DNA of 64,000 nt, from positions 1 to 64,000 of the forward strand of contig JAVEDU010000104.1 of the NCBI GenBank assembly GCA_030840805.1, read 5' to 3'. Both the position numbers and the translations under genes were made by a program. This document shows positions 37,217 to 50,099 of this stretch, one piece after another (the first letter of the stretch is position 1; each line of letters begins with the position of its first letter). Source of the DNA: Actinomycetota bacterium (lineage in GTDB: Bacteria; Actinomycetota; Actinomycetes; Mycobacteriales; HKI-0501). The notes below the pieces were generated by a model, which was given only the letters and a program-made list of their open reading frames with translations, was not told the DNA's origin and made no database searches.

Positions 37217-38741
37217 AGTCGGCGGTGAGCCTCGCCAGGATCAGGTCCTTCACCGTTGCCGCGTCGGCCTGCCCGCGGGTGGCCTTCATGACCGCGCCCA
37301 CCAGCGCACCGACCGCGGCCACCTTGCCGCCCCGGATCTTCTCCGCGACGTCCGGCCGCGCGGCGATCGCCGCGTCCACCGCGGCACCGAGCGCCCCGGT
37401 GTCGGAGACGACCTCGAGGCCACGGGCCACGACGACGTCCTCCGGCGAGCCCTCGCCGAGCAGCACGCCGTCCAGGACCTGGCGGGCCAGCTTGTCGTTG
37501 ATGCGGCCGGCGTCCACGAGCGCCTGGAGCTGCGCGACCTGGACCGGGGACACCCCGAGGGCGTCGAGGTCGGCGCCGGTCTCGTTGGCGCGCCGGGCCA
37601 GCTCGCCGAGCCACCACTTCCGGGCGGCGTCCGGGGTGGTCCCGGCGGCCACCGTCGCGGTGATCAGGTCCACCGCGCCCGCGTTCACCGCGGCCTGGAG
37701 GTCCTTGTCGGAGAAGCCCCACGCCTCGGACAGCCGCCGCCGGCGCTCGGCCGGCGACTCGGGCAGCGTGCCCCGCAGCTTCTCGATCCACTCCGGGTCC
37801 GGGGCGATCGGGACCAGGTCGGGCTCCGGGAAGTACCGGTAGTCCTCCGCGTCCGACTTGATCCGCCCGGACGTGGTCGTCCCATCGTTCTCATGGAAGT
37901 GCCTGGTCTCCTGCAGGATCGTGCCGCCGCCGCTGAGCACCGCCGCGTGCCGGCACATCTCGAAGCGGACGGCCCGCTCCACGCTGCGGAACGAGTTCAC
38001 GTTCTTCGTCTCGGTCCGCGTGCCGAGCGGGGTCGGCTCCTCGCCCTCGGCCCAGCGCGGCCGCAGCGACACGTTCGCGTCGCACCGCAGCTGGCCACGG
38101 TCCATCCGCGCCTCGCTGATGCCGAGGCCGACCAGCAGCTCCCGCAGCTCGGTCACATAGGCCCGCGCCACCTCCGGGGCCAGCTCACCGGCGCCCGCCA
38201 GCGGCTTCGTGACGATCTCGATGAGCGGGATGCCCGCCCGGTTGTAGTCCACCAGGGAGAAGTCCGCGCCGTGGATACGACCGGTGGCGCCACCGACGTG
38301 CAGCGACTTGCCGGTGTCCTCCTCCATGTGGGCCCGCTCGATCTCGACACGGAACGTCCGGACGCCGTCGTCGGTCGGTACCTCGACGTCGAGCCAGCCG
38401 TCGAACGCGATCGGCTCGTCGTACTGCGAGGTCTGGAAGTCCTTCGGCATGTCCGGGTAGAAGTAGTTCTTCCGGGCGAAGCGCGACCACGGCGCGATCG
38501 AGCAGTTCAGCGCCAGGCCGATCCGGATGGCGGACTCCACCGCGACGGCGTTGACCACCGGCAGCGAGCCGGGCAGGCCGAGGCACACCGGGCAGACCTG
38601 GGTGTTGGGCTCGGCCCCGAACTCGGTCGAGCAGCCGCAGAACATCTTCGAGGCGGTACCGAGCTCGACGTGGACCTCGAGCCCCAGCACGGGGTCGTAG
38701 GACTCCAGCACCTCGTCGTACGCCAGCACGGCGTCGGTCAT
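37212..38741 (-). CDS. gatB: Aspartyl/glutamyl-tRNA amidotransferase subunit B
   Basis: The 509-residue subunit binds Glu-tRNA(Gln) and phosphorylates the glutamyl group. It has [19 protein letters not shown] and [15 protein letters not shown] (zinc site cysteines CxC and CxxC), [18 protein letters not shown] and [13 protein letters not shown], with a GatB/YqeY tail domain from about residue 350. ATG 38741 overlaps the gatA stop by 4 bp. The three gat genes form one operon. Confidence 0.97.
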   Translation of the reverse strand: MTDAVLAYDEVLESYDPVLGLEVHVELGTASKMFCGCSTEFGAEPNTQVCPVCLGLPGSLPVVNAVAVESAIRIGLALNCSIAPWSRFARKNYFYPDMPKDFQTSQYDEPIAFDGWLDVEVPTDDGVRTFRVEIERAHMEEDTGKSLHVGGATGRIHGADFSLVDYNRAGIPLIEIVTKPLAGAGELAPEVARAYVTELRELLVGLGISEARMDRGQLRCDANVSLRPRWAEGEEPTPLGTRTETKNVNSFRSVERAVRFEMCRHAAVLSGGGTILQETRHFHENDGTTTSGRIKSDAEDYRYFPEPDLVPIAPDPEWIEKLRGTLPESPAERRRRLSEAWGFSDKDLQAAVNAGAVDLITATVAAGTTPDAARKWWLGELARRANETGADLDALGVSPVQVAQLQALVDAGRINDKLARQVLDGVLLGEGSPEDVVVARGLEVVSDTGALGAAVDAAIAARPDVAEKIRGGKVAAVGALVGAVMKATRGQADAATVKDLILARLTADS

Positions 38742-40237
38742 CGGGTCCCTCCCACTGTGAGCTTGTCGAGCAGCGGCCCGCCCCAGCGGGCGTTGAGCGC
38801 GGTCTCCACCGCGGCACCCACCCGGTACAGCCGGTCGTCCGCCAGCGCGGGGGCCATGATCTGCAGGCCCACGGGCAGGCCGTCGGAGTCGAGGCCGGCC
38901 GGGATGCTCATGGCCGAGTTGCCCGCGAGGTTCGACGGGATGGTCGCGAGGTCGGCCCGGTACATCGCCATCGGGTCGTCCAGCCGCTCCCCGATCCGGA
39001 ACGCCGTGGTCGGCGTCGTCGGCGAGATCAGCACGTCCACCCGGGCGAACGCGGCCTCGAAGTCGCGGGTGATCAGCGTCCGCACCTTCTGGGCCTGGCC
39101 GTAGTAGGCGTCGTAGTAGCCGGACGAGAGCGCGTACGTGCCGATCATGATGCGCCGCTTCACCTCGGCACCGAACCCGGCCGCGCGGCTGAGCGCCATG
39201 ACCTCCTCGGCGCTGTGCGTGCCGTCGTCGCCGACCCGCAGGCCGTACCGCATGCCGTCGAAGCGGGCGAGGTTCGACGACGCCTCGCTGGGCGCGATGA
39301 GGTAGTACGCGGCGAGCGCGTGCACGAAGTTCGGGCAGTGCACCTCGACGATCTCCGCGCCGAGCTCCCGCAGCAGCTCGACCGACTCGTCGAACCGCGC
39401 CTGCACGTCGGGCTGGTAGCCCTCGCCGGTCAGCTCGCGCACGATGCCGACCCGCATCCCCCGCACGTCGGCGTGCCGGGCGGCGGCGACCACGGCCGGC
39501 ACCGGGGCGTCGATCGAGGTGGAGTCCAGCGGGTCGTGCCCGGCGATCGCCTCGTGCAGCAGCGCCGTGTCGAGCACCGTGCGCGCGCACGGCCCCGCCT
39601 GGTCCAGCGAGGAGGAGAACGCGATGAGCCCGCGCCGGCTCACCGACCCGTACGTGGGCTTGACGCCGACGCTGCCGGTGACCGCGGCGGGCTGCCGGAT
39701 CGAGCCGCCGGTGTCGGTACCGATCGCGAGCGGCGCCATGAACGCCGACACCGCGGCGGCCGAGCCACCGCCCGAGCCGCCCGGGATCCGGTCGGTGTTC
39801 CAGGGGTTGCGGGTGGGCCCGTATGCGGAGTGCTCGGTGGAGGAGCCCATCGCGAACTCGTCCATGTTCGTCTTGCCGAGGATGACGACCCCGGCCTCGC
39901 GGAGCCGCGTGACGACGGTCGCGTCGTACGGCGGCCGCCAGCCCTCGAGCATCCTCGAGCCCGCGGTCGTGGGCACGCCGCGCTGGACGAGCACGTCCTT
40001 GAGGGCGAGCGGGACACCGGCGAGCGGACCGAGCCTCTCCCCCGCGGCGACGCGGCGATCGATGTCGGCCGCCTGCGCCAGCGCGCCCTCGCGGTCGAGG
40101 TGCAGGAACGCGTGGATCGCGCCGTCGACCGCGTCGATGCGCGCGTAGTGCGCCTCGGCGGCCTCGACCGCGGTGATGTCACCGGCGGCGATCGCGCCGC
40201 CGAGCTCGGCGGCGGTGAGCGTGGTGGGGTCGGTCAT
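38738..40237 (-). CDS. gatA: Aspartyl/glutamyl-tRNA amidotransferase subunit A
   Basis: The 499-residue amidase-signature protein releases ammonia from glutamine. The catalytic triad is Lys in PLALKDVLV, Ser in [14 protein letters not shown] and Ser in [18 protein letters not shown] 40237 lies just after the gatC stop. It works with GatB and GatC to turn Glu-tRNA(Gln) into Gln-tRNA(Gln). Confidence 0.97.
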   Translation of the reverse strand: MTDPTTLTAAELGGAIAAGDITAVEAAEAHYARIDAVDGAIHAFLHLDREGALAQAADIDRRVAAGERLGPLAGVPLALKDVLVQRGVPTTAGSRMLEGWRPPYDATVVTRLREAGVVILGKTNMDEFAMGSSTEHSAYGPTRNPWNTDRIPGGSGGGSAAAVSAFMAPLAIGTDTGGSIRQPAAVTGSVGVKPTYGSVSRRGLIAFSSSLDQAGPCARTVLDTALLHEAIAGHDPLDSTSIDAPVPAVVAAARHADVRGMRVGIVRELTGEGYQPDVQARFDESVELLRELGAEIVEVHCPNFVHALAAYYLIAPSEASSNLARFDGMRYGLRVGDDGTHSAEEVMALSRAAGFGAEVKRRIMIGTYALSSGYYDAYYGQAQKVRTLITRDFEAAFARVDVLISPTTPTTAFRIGERLDDPMAMYRADLATIPSNLAGNSAMSIPAGLDSDGLPVGLQIMAPALADDRLYRVGAAVETALNARWGGPLLDKLTVGGTR

Positions 40238-40239
40238 GC

Positions 40240-40539
40240 TCACTGCTCCTCGTCCAGGATCCGCGGTACGCGGAAGCGGCCGTCCGCGGCGGCGGGCGCC
40301 TGCGCGAGAACCTCGTCGGTGTCCAGCGACGGCCGGATCTCGTCGGGACGGAAGACGTTGGTGAGCGGGAGCGGGTGCGACGTGGGGGGCACGTCGGCGG
40401 CGGCGACCTCGGAGATCGACGCGACCGACGAGAGGATCACGTCCAGCTGGCCGGCGTAGTGCTCCAGCTCGTCGTCCGGGAGGGCGAGCCGCGCGAGCCT
40501 GGCGAGGTGCTCGACCTCGGCGCGGGTGATGGCGGGCAT
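40240..40539 (-). CDS. gatC: Aspartyl/glutamyl-tRNA amidotransferase subunit C
   Basis: The 99-residue subunit stabilises GatA and GatB. The family pattern [17 protein letters not shown] at the N-terminus and [20 protein letters not shown] near the end are clear. It is first in the gatC-gatA-gatB operon, read from the right. Confidence 0.95.
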   Translation of the reverse strand: MPAITRAEVEHLARLARLALPDDELEHYAGQLDVILSSVASISEVAAADVPPTSHPLPLTNVFRPDEIRPSLDTDEVLAQAPAAADGRFRVPRILDEEQ

Positions 40540-40599
40540 ACGTACCTCGGGTTCTCGGCCGTATCGACAGCGGACCCGTCCAGTCTATGGAACCCCGGT

Positions 40600-42666
40600 T
40601 CAGACGTTCGCCGCGCCGTCCCGCAGCAGGAACCGCGGGCGCGCCGCCAGCCATGCCGTGAGCTCGTCCACCGGCACGGCGTCGCCGAACAGCGCACCCT
40701 GCACCTCGTCGCACCCGATCTCCGAGAGGAACCGCCACACGTCCACGGAGTCCACGCCCTCGGCCACGACGCGGTGGCCGATCGAGTGCGCCAGCCCGAC
40801 GAGAGTGCGCACCACCTGGCGGACCCCGGGATCGTGCGCCACCTGGCCGGTGTAGTACCGGCCGATCTTCACCTCGCTGATGGGCAGGGGGCGCAGCGGG
40901 GAGACCGTGGCGTACCCGGCGCCGAAGTCCTTGAGCGACACACCGACGCCGAGCTGCTCCAGCGCACGCAGCGTGGGGAGCACCCCGTCGGCGTCGGCGA
41001 CCAGCTGCGACTCGGTGATCTCGAGCTGCAGCCGGGAGGCGGGCACCCCGTGGAACGCCAGTCGCTCGGCCAGGTAGTCGGTGAACTCGCGGGTCAGGAG
41101 CGCCCGGACGCTGACGTTGGCGGACACCTTCAGGTCGATCCCGGCGTCCGACCACACCCGGAGCTGGGCCAGGGCCGTGTCGACCTTCCAGCCGGCGAGC
41201 TGGCGGATCACGCCGCTGCGTTCGGCGGCGCCGACGAACTCCGCGGTGGGCACGTCCCCGCGGAGCGGGTGCCACCACCGGGCGAGGACCTCCACCCGCA
41301 CCACCTCGCCGGAGATCAGGTCGACCTGCGGCTCGTAGTGCACCGCGAGCCCCGCGGCAGCCGGCCCGTCCCGCAGGGCCGCCCGCAGCTCTCCGACCAG
41401 CGTCAGCCGGGCCCGGCTGTTCCGGTCGAGCTCGGTGGAGTACACCGACCAGCCCGCGCCGCCGGCCTTGGCGACGTACATCGCCACGTCCGCCCGCTGG
41501 AGGAGCCCCTCGAAGTCCGCAGCGTGGTCCGGGTGACAGGCGATGCCGATCGAGGCGCCGAGGTCGAGCACCACCTGCTCACCGCCCGGGCCGGCGACAG
41601 CGAACCGGTGGTCGAGCGCGTCCACGATGCGACGGGCGACGGCCACCGCGGCGCCCTCGTCGCCGATGTCCGGCAGCAACACGGCGAACTCGTCGCCGCC
41701 GAGGCGCGCGACCGTGTCGGCGGGACGCACGGCGACGGCGACCCGCCTGGCCAGCTCCTCCAGCACCCGGTCCCCGGTGTGGTGGCCGAGCGTGTCGTTG
41801 ACCTCCTTGAAGCGGTCGAGGTCGAGCAGGAGCAGCGCCGCGCCGCCGCCGGTCGTGGCGTGCGAGGCGATCACGTCGGCGGCCCGGCGGAACAGGAGCT
41901 CCCGGTTCGGGAGCCCGGTCAGGGTGTCGTGCAGTGCCCGGTGCTGGTGCACGGCGCCGGCCCGGGCGTTCTGGTAGACGGCGGCGAGGGGTACCAGTAT
42001 CAGGGGCACGAGCGCCCAGCTGTGGTCCGCCGCCAGCACCACGAGCGGCGCGAAGGCGAGCAGCGCTCCGGTCGTGAGCGCCTCGTGCCCGAAGTCCTCG
42101 AAGAGGTGGCCACGCACGGCGCTGTGGGTCTTCGCCGCCAGCGCGATCGACACGAGCAGGTTGTTCACCACGAAGTACGTCGCGGCGGCCAGCGCGACGA
42201 CCGGCAGGTGACCGCCGTCGAGCCGGTGCAGGTTCCCGTCACCGTGCCCGTACGCCAGGTCGAGCACGAGATGGGCGGCGCTCCACGCCAGGGTGTACTG
42301 CGCGCAGTTGAAGACCGTCCGCCAGGCCGCTCTCCGCCGGACCACGTCGGCGACCACGACCCCGGCGACCTGGAGCAGCACCGCGGGGCCGAGTCCCCAC
42401 TGGAGCAGCGTGGCGAACACGAACGTGGTCGACAGCACCACCCCGTCGCCGTTCAGCGACCGGGCGGTGAGGATCGGGCGCAGCTCGCCGACCAGGACCA
42501 GTCCGGCGACCATCCAGAACGACGCCGGCAGCCCGCCCCACGCGACGTCGGGCAGGGCGTGGATCCCCAACACGACGACGGCCCCCGTCGTCACGGCGAG
42601 CACGAACAGCCAGAACCGCCACTCACGCCGGGACGGCGTGGTGTTGCGGATCTCGGCACGTGTCAC
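40600..42666 (-). CDS. Membrane GGDEF protein with degenerate EAL domain
   Basis: The 688-residue protein has about seven membrane segments in the first 230 residues, then a GGDEF domain with exact [11 protein letters not shown], then an EAL-like domain. In the EAL part the key positions differ: EVL for EAL, KDFGAG for DDFGTG, KIGR for KIDR and AEGVDS for AEGVE-T. Loss of the first DDFG aspartate suggests it cannot hydrolyse cyclic di-GMP and may only bind it, leaving the protein as a synthase. GTG 42666 starts the frame without a clear ribosome-binding site. Confidence 0.88.
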   Translation of the reverse strand: MTRAEIRNTTPSRREWRFWLFVLAVTTGAVVVLGIHALPDVAWGGLPASFWMVAGLVLVGELRPILTARSLNGDGVVLSTTFVFATLLQWGLGPAVLLQVAGVVVADVVRRRAAWRTVFNCAQYTLAWSAAHLVLDLAYGHGDGNLHRLDGGHLPVVALAAATYFVVNNLLVSIALAAKTHSAVRGHLFEDFGHEALTTGALLAFAPLVVLAADHSWALVPLILVPLAAVYQNARAGAVHQHRALHDTLTGLPNRELLFRRAADVIASHATTGGGAALLLLDLDRFKEVNDTLGHHTGDRVLEELARRVAVAVRPADTVARLGGDEFAVLLPDIGDEGAAVAVARRIVDALDHRFAVAGPGGEQVVLDLGASIGIACHPDHAADFEGLLQRADVAMYVAKAGGAGWSVYSTELDRNSRARLTLVGELRAALRDGPAAAGLAVHYEPQVDLISGEVVRVEVLARWWHPLRGDVPTAEFVGAAERSGVIRQLAGWKVDTALAQLRVWSDAGIDLKVSANVSVRALLTREFTDYLAERLAFHGVPASRLQLEITESQLVADADGVLPTLRALEQLGVGVSLKDFGAGYATVSPLRPLPISEVKIGRYYTGQVAHDPGVRQVVRTLVGLAHSIGHRVVAEGVDSVDVWRFLSEIGCDEVQGALFGDAVPVDELTAWLAARPRFLLRDGAANV

Positions 42667-42759
42667 CGGAGCATCCGGCGCGGTCGGGGCACGGTCATTG
42701 CATCGGTATGTCCGGTCGGCGGCTTGACATGATCTTGAACGCCAATTGCCGGCACCCGC

Positions 42760-46159
<3,400 letters not shown>

Positions 46160-46206
46160 GTCAACCTAGTCCCGACGGTCCGCGGACACCCCGCGCCCCA
46201 CCTCTC

Positions 46207-46260
46207 GTGATCACCACCGCCTTTTCGTCGTCGGAACGACGACAAAGCGGTGGTGATCAC
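46207..46260. repeat. Family B intergenic palindrome, copy 3
   Basis: Outer arms GTGATCACCACCGC and GCGGTGGTGATCAC are perfect and the inner arms CTTTTCGTCGTC/GACGACAAAG nearly so. It lies 15 bp past the stop of the aldo/keto reductase, upstream of the MetE-like gene. Confidence 0.85.
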
Positions 46261-46274
46261 CAGAATGAGGAGGT

Positions 46275-47261
46275 TCACCAGCGGCCGTGCACGAACGGCC
46301 GGATCCGCTCGTCGTACACCGCGCGGACCTGCGCGGTCGCCGCGGCGGACAGCGGCGCCAGGGCGGCCGCGGCGGCGTTGGCGCGGGCCTGCTCGGGCGA
46401 GCGCGCGCCGGGGATGACCGTGCTCACCGCGTCCCGGTCGAGGATCCACCGCAGGGCGAGCTGTGCCTGGGTCGCGCCGGCCGGGACCAGCGGGGTGAGC
46501 TCCCGGGCGGCGGCCACACCGGCCGCGAAGTCGACTCCCCCGAACGTCTCGCCCACGTCGAACGCCTCGCCGTGCCGGTTGAAGGTCCGGTGGTCGTCGG
46601 GTGCGAACTCGGTCGACTCGGTGTACCGCCCGGACAGCAGCCCGCTCGCGAGCGGCACCCGCGCGATGATCCCGACGCCGGCCGCGGCTGCCGCCGGCAG
46701 CACCTCGTCGAGCGGCTTCTGCCGGAACGCGTTGAGGACGATCTGTACCGTCGCGACGCCCGGCCGGGCGATGGCCGTCAGCGCCTCGGCGACCGTCTCG
46801 ACGCTCACCCCGTACGCGGCGATGCGCCCCTCGGAGACCAGCCGGTCCAGCGCGTCGAACACCTCGTCGCGGGAGTACACCGGGGTCGGCGGGCAGTGCA
46901 GCTGCACGAGGTCGATGCGGTCCACGCCGAGGTTGGCGCGGCTGCGGTCGGTCCAGGCCCGGAAGTTCTCCTCGGAGTACCGCTCGGCGACGTGCGGGTC
47001 GCCGCGCCGCCCCATCTTCGTGGCGACCGTCAGGCCCGCGCCGGGATTCGCCCGGAGGAACTGCCCGACGAGCTGCTCGCTGCGGCCGTCGCCGTACACG
47101 TCGGCGGTGTCGAGGAACGTCACGCCCGACGCCACGGCGGCGTCCAGCGTCGCCAGGGCGTCCCCCGAGGGCACCTCGCCCCAGTCACCGCCGAGCTGCC
47201 AGCAGCCCAGCCCCACCACGCCGATCTCCCGGCCGGTCCGTCCCAGCGTCCGCTTCTCCAC
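46275..47261 (-). CDS. Aldo/keto reductase
   Basis: The 328-residue AKR barrel shows the tetrad: Asp and Tyr in TFLDTADVYGDGRSE, Lys in TVATKMG and His in LVQLHCPP. NADPH-binding residues are in STVIPGARSPEQARANAAA. Such enzymes reduce aldehydes, ketones or sugars; the substrate is unknown. GTG 47261 starts the frame. Confidence 0.88.
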   Translation of the reverse strand: MEKRTLGRTGREIGVVGLGCWQLGGDWGEVPSGDALATLDAAVASGVTFLDTADVYGDGRSEQLVGQFLRANPGAGLTVATKMGRRGDPHVAERYSEENFRAWTDRSRANLGVDRIDLVQLHCPPTPVYSRDEVFDALDRLVSEGRIAAYGVSVETVAEALTAIARPGVATVQIVLNAFRQKPLDEVLPAAAAAGVGIIARVPLASGLLSGRYTESTEFAPDDHRTFNRHGEAFDVGETFGGVDFAAGVAAARELTPLVPAGATQAQLALRWILDRDAVSTVIPGARSPEQARANAAAAALAPLSAAATAQVRAVYDERIRPFVHGRW

Positions 47262-47306
47262 GGCGAGCGACGCTATCGGTGCGCGGACGGGCCCGCAGCG
47301 GCGGGC

Positions 47307-47543
47307 TCAGCGCGCGGCGCCGCTCTCCGGGACCGGACCCGGACGGACCTCGAGGCGGTCGAGCAGCTCGCGCGTCGCCGCGGCCACCGCCTCCACGGCC
47401 GCGTCGAACGCCTCGGCGTTGGCCCGGCTCGGCGCCCGGAACCCGCTGATCTTGCGGACGTACTGCAGCGCCGCCGCCCGGACGTCGTCCTCGGTGGGCT
47501 CGGCCACGAACGGCTGCCGCAGTGTCTTGATGCTCCTGCACAT
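47307..47543 (-). CDS. DUF2277 family protein
   Basis: The 78-residue protein begins MCRSIKTLRQPFV, the DUF2277 signature, followed by DDVRAAALQYVRKISGFRAPS and a helical tail. Function is unknown. ATG 47543 is clear from the family start. It is upstream of the aldo/keto reductase on the same strand and may share its transcript. Confidence 0.82.
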   Translation of the reverse strand: MCRSIKTLRQPFVAEPTEDDVRAAALQYVRKISGFRAPSRANAEAFDAAVEAVAAATRELLDRLEVRPGPVPESGAAR

Positions 47544-47687
47544 GCCGCCACCGTAGGCCGTCCGCCGCCCGAATGGCCCGGGCCACCTGTCCCGCTCGGG
47601 GGAGGGACGGCCCGCACGACCTCGGCGGCCGGATGGACTTCGGCCCCGTCCTGGTCGACCCGGCCGAGCCCGTGTTCCGGGCCCGCT

Positions 47688-47959
47688 GTGGCGATCGCCC
47701 GGCTCGAGGCCGTGTGCGCCCGGCTCTCCCCCGTCCTGGACCGGAACCGGACCCTGGTCCGGCGGAGGTGCCACCGCCCGGTCACCCAGGACGGCCTGCC
47801 GCTGATCGGCCGGGCGCCCGGCGTCGAGGGCGTACGTGGCCACCGGCCACAGCGTCTGGGGCGTCCTCGACGGGCGAGGCCCCGGCGGAGCTCATCGCCG
47901 ACGGGACCGCCCGCAGTACCGACCCGACACCGTTCGACCCGGCCCGGCTCCGGCCGCTG
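47688..47959 (+). pseudogene. Remnant of an FAD-dependent oxidoreductase (DAO type) C-terminus
   Basis: Three frames read in turn give a single coherent C-terminus: CHRPVTQDGLPLIGRAPGVEG, then AYVATGHSVWGVLDG, then GEAPAELIADGTARSTDPTP and FDPARLRPL. This is the end of a glycine-oxidase/DAO-type flavoprotein. Two frameshifts and the loss of the FAD-binding N-terminus show that the gene is dead. The rest of 47544-48105 holds a palindrome at 47976 and no other gene. Confidence 0.75.
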
Positions 47960-47975
47960 AACGCCGGCGCCCTCT

Positions 47976-48043
47976 CGCGTCGACGACGGGGCTCTCGGCA
48001 CGACACGCCGGCGTGTCGTGCCGAAAACCCCCTCGTCGACGCG
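47976..48043. repeat. Family A intergenic palindrome, copy 3 (divergent arms)
   Basis: The core CACGACACGCCGGCGTGTCG is kept, but the outer arms read CGCGTCGACGACGGGG instead of the TGATCA type. It follows the dead oxidoreductase and is the most altered copy. Confidence 0.75.
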
Positions 48044-48105
48044 GGGTGGGACGCGACGTGCGGGGTAAGGGAAGGACTCAGGCGCCACCAGAACAGGAGC
48101 GAGCG

Positions 48106-48399
48106 ATGGCCAAGCCGAAACCGGGCGACCACAACCGGCCGACCCTCCGGGACGTGCTGGCACCCGAGGAGGATCCGGGCCTGCCGAAGGATCCGTCGAT
48201 CCACGGCGGCATGCCGCTCAAGGTCGATGACGACGCGCTGGCCCTCGCGGCCGAACACGATCGCGTCGCCGCGGGCGTCGCCCCCTTCGCGCCCGACGAC
48301 GTCCCGCCCGCCACGGACCCGCCGCCCCCGGGCACGCCCCCGCGCGTCGACCTGGCGCAGCGTGGGCTCCTCGACGACACCGCGGAGGACGAGCAGTAG
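48106..48399 (+). CDS. Hypothetical small acidic, Pro-rich protein
   Basis: The 97-residue protein has a basic start (MAKPKPGDHNRPTLRDVL), then an acidic helix and a Pro/Asp-rich tail ending DLAQRGLLDDTAEDEQ. AGGAG six bases upstream of ATG 48106 supports translation. No family or membrane segment was recognised. It is 12 bp from the next gene on the same strand. Confidence 0.6.
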   Translation: MAKPKPGDHNRPTLRDVLAPEEDPGLPKDPSIHGGMPLKVDDDALALAAEHDRVAAGVAPFAPDDVPPATDPPPPGTPPRVDLAQRGLLDDTAEDEQ

Positions 48400-48411
48400 C
48401 AGACTGCCGGG

Positions 48412-48921
48412 ATGAACCCGGCCCAGGAGGTGCCGCCCGTCTACCGGGCCCCGATGCGGTCCCGGCGTGACGATGTCGGCTCGGGTGCCGGCACCGTCCG
48501 GGGCCTCGCGGAGGGTGTCTGCGGCCTGGGCGGGGCGGTCGACCCGCCACCGGACGACCTGGACGACGCGGTCGCCCTGGTGGCCCGGGCGCACGACGGG
48601 CGGACCGCCCGGCGGCTCCGGCGGTTCGCCGAGGTCCCGGACGGGGCGTTCGTCTGGGCGCGGGAAGCGGACGGGGCGTACCGCCTCGGCCGCCTGACCG
48701 GGCCGTGGCGGTACGACACCTCGACGGCGGCGCGGGAGGCCGATCTCGTGCACGTGCGGGACTGCGAGTGGCTTCCCGATCCGGTGCCGGAGCCGGAGGT
48801 GCCCGCCGGGACCCTGCGCACCTACGCCCGGGGCGGCCGCAACTTCCAGCAGACCCACGACGCGGGCATCGGCGCGCAGACCCTCGCCGCCTGGCGGGCC
48901 GCGGCGGCCCGGGCGCGCTGA
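48412..48921 (+). CDS. Hypothetical protein with compact C-terminal beta domain
   Basis: The 169-residue protein has a conserved-looking central block: GAFVWAREADGAYRLGRLTG, then PWRYDTSTAAREADLVHVRD and CEWLPDPVPEPEVPAGTLRT, then YARGGRNFQQTHD. The pattern suggests a small beta-barrel (PUA- or EVE-like) that might bind a modified base or nucleic acid, but this is a guess from shape only. It begins 12 bp after the previous gene. Confidence 0.6.
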   Translation: MNPAQEVPPVYRAPMRSRRDDVGSGAGTVRGLAEGVCGLGGAVDPPPDDLDDAVALVARAHDGRTARRLRRFAEVPDGAFVWAREADGAYRLGRLTGPWRYDTSTAAREADLVHVRDCEWLPDPVPEPEVPAGTLRTYARGGRNFQQTHDAGIGAQTLAAWRAAAARAR

Positions 48922-48959
48922 TATACCGGTCGGATGACCGACTCCGTCCTCCCGGTCCG

Positions 48960-49922
48960 ATGACCGCCTCCGTCGCCGCCCGCATGCGGGCGGCCGCGAC
49001 CGCGCTGCTCAGCGCCCTCGACGGCCCGCAGCACGCCCTCGCGGCGCGGTCCTTCACCGACGACGCCGCGCGCCGCCGGGTCGAGTACCGCCCCCGTCCC
49101 CGCCCGGGCGTCTGCGTCGGCGAGCTGGACATCCCGGCCCGCAAGCTCGCCCACCGCCTGCTGTCCACCGCGCTGAGCGATCACGCCTACGCGCAGGCGA
49201 TGGCGATCACGGCGCTGGAGGAGGTGCTGGACCGGCAGGAGGGCTGGGAACGGCGCCGGCACGGCGGCGACTACTGGGTGGCGGTCTTCGGAGATCCCGC
49301 CGGAGACGGGCCGTGGTCGTGGCGGTTCGAGGGGCACCACCTGTCGGTCACCATGACGGTGGCGGGCGAGGACGTCTCCCCCGCCCCGGTGTTCCTCGGC
49401 GCCAACCCCGCCTGCGTCCGGTACGCGGGCCGCCCGGTGTCCCGGCCCCTCGCGGCGGAGGAGGACCTGGCGCGAGCGCTGGTGGACGAGGCGGGACCGG
49501 CCGCGGTGGTGTCCGACCGGGCCCCGGCGGACATCCGGACCGGGACCCGGGGCCGCGCACAGGACCGGATCGAGCCGCTGGGGGTGGCGGCCGCGTCGCT
49601 CGGGCCCACCGCGCGGGCCCTGCTCGACCACCTCGTCGCGCTGTACCTGGACCGCCTGACCCCGGAACTGGCCGCCCGGGAGCACGCGCGGATCGCGGGC
49701 GGCCCGCTGCACTTCGCCTGGGAGGGCCCGACGACCCCGGGGCAGCGGCACTACTACCGGGTGCAGGGCGACGACCTGCTGATCGAGTACGACAACACGA
49801 CCGAGGACGGCAACCACGCGCACACCGTGCTGCGCCGGCCCCGCGGCGACTTCGGGGACGACGTGCTCGCGGCGCACCACCGCACCGCGCACGCCGGAGC
49901 CGCGCCGCGCGCAGGCGCCTGA
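48960..49922 (+). CDS. DUF3500 family protein
   Basis: The 320-residue protein has the DUF3500 pattern: RKLAHRLLSTALSDHAYAQA, WVAVFGDPAGDGPWSWRFEG, HHLSVTMTV and HFAWEGPTTPGQRHYYRVQG, then EYDNTTEDGNHAHTVLR. The His and Asp residues could bind a metal. Function is unknown. ATG 48960 fits the family start; the open frame upstream lies over the previous gene. Confidence 0.82.
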   Translation: MTASVAARMRAAATALLSALDGPQHALAARSFTDDAARRRVEYRPRPRPGVCVGELDIPARKLAHRLLSTALSDHAYAQAMAITALEEVLDRQEGWERRRHGGDYWVAVFGDPAGDGPWSWRFEGHHLSVTMTVAGEDVSPAPVFLGANPACVRYAGRPVSRPLAAEEDLARALVDEAGPAAVVSDRAPADIRTGTRGRAQDRIEPLGVAAASLGPTARALLDHLVALYLDRLTPELAAREHARIAGGPLHFAWEGPTTPGQRHYYRVQGDDLLIEYDNTTEDGNHAHTVLRRPRGDFGDDVLAAHHRTAHAGAAPRAGA

Positions 49923-49938
49923 CGACAAGCCCGTGACC

Positions 49939-50032
49939 GAGCCGGCCGGCCGCGGTTCGGGCAGGCCCCCCGGCCCGGGGCGACCAGCCCGGCCGGCTCT
50001 TCCTGCGTGCCGCGGTCCTGGGTCCGCGGCAC
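49939..50032. terminator. Double inverted repeat between convergent genes
   Basis: An 11-bp pair, GAGCCGGCCGG (49939) and CCGGCCGGCTC (49989), is followed by a perfect 9-bp stem GTGCCGCGG/CCGCGGCAC (50007-50032). They fill the gap between the DUF3500 and maleylacetate reductase genes and probably end both transcripts. Confidence 0.6.
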
Positions 50033-50099
50033 GGGCCCATCCCGCCGCCCCGACCCCGCGTCCGAGGCGACGGGACGTCCGCGAGCCGCTGCGGGTGCG

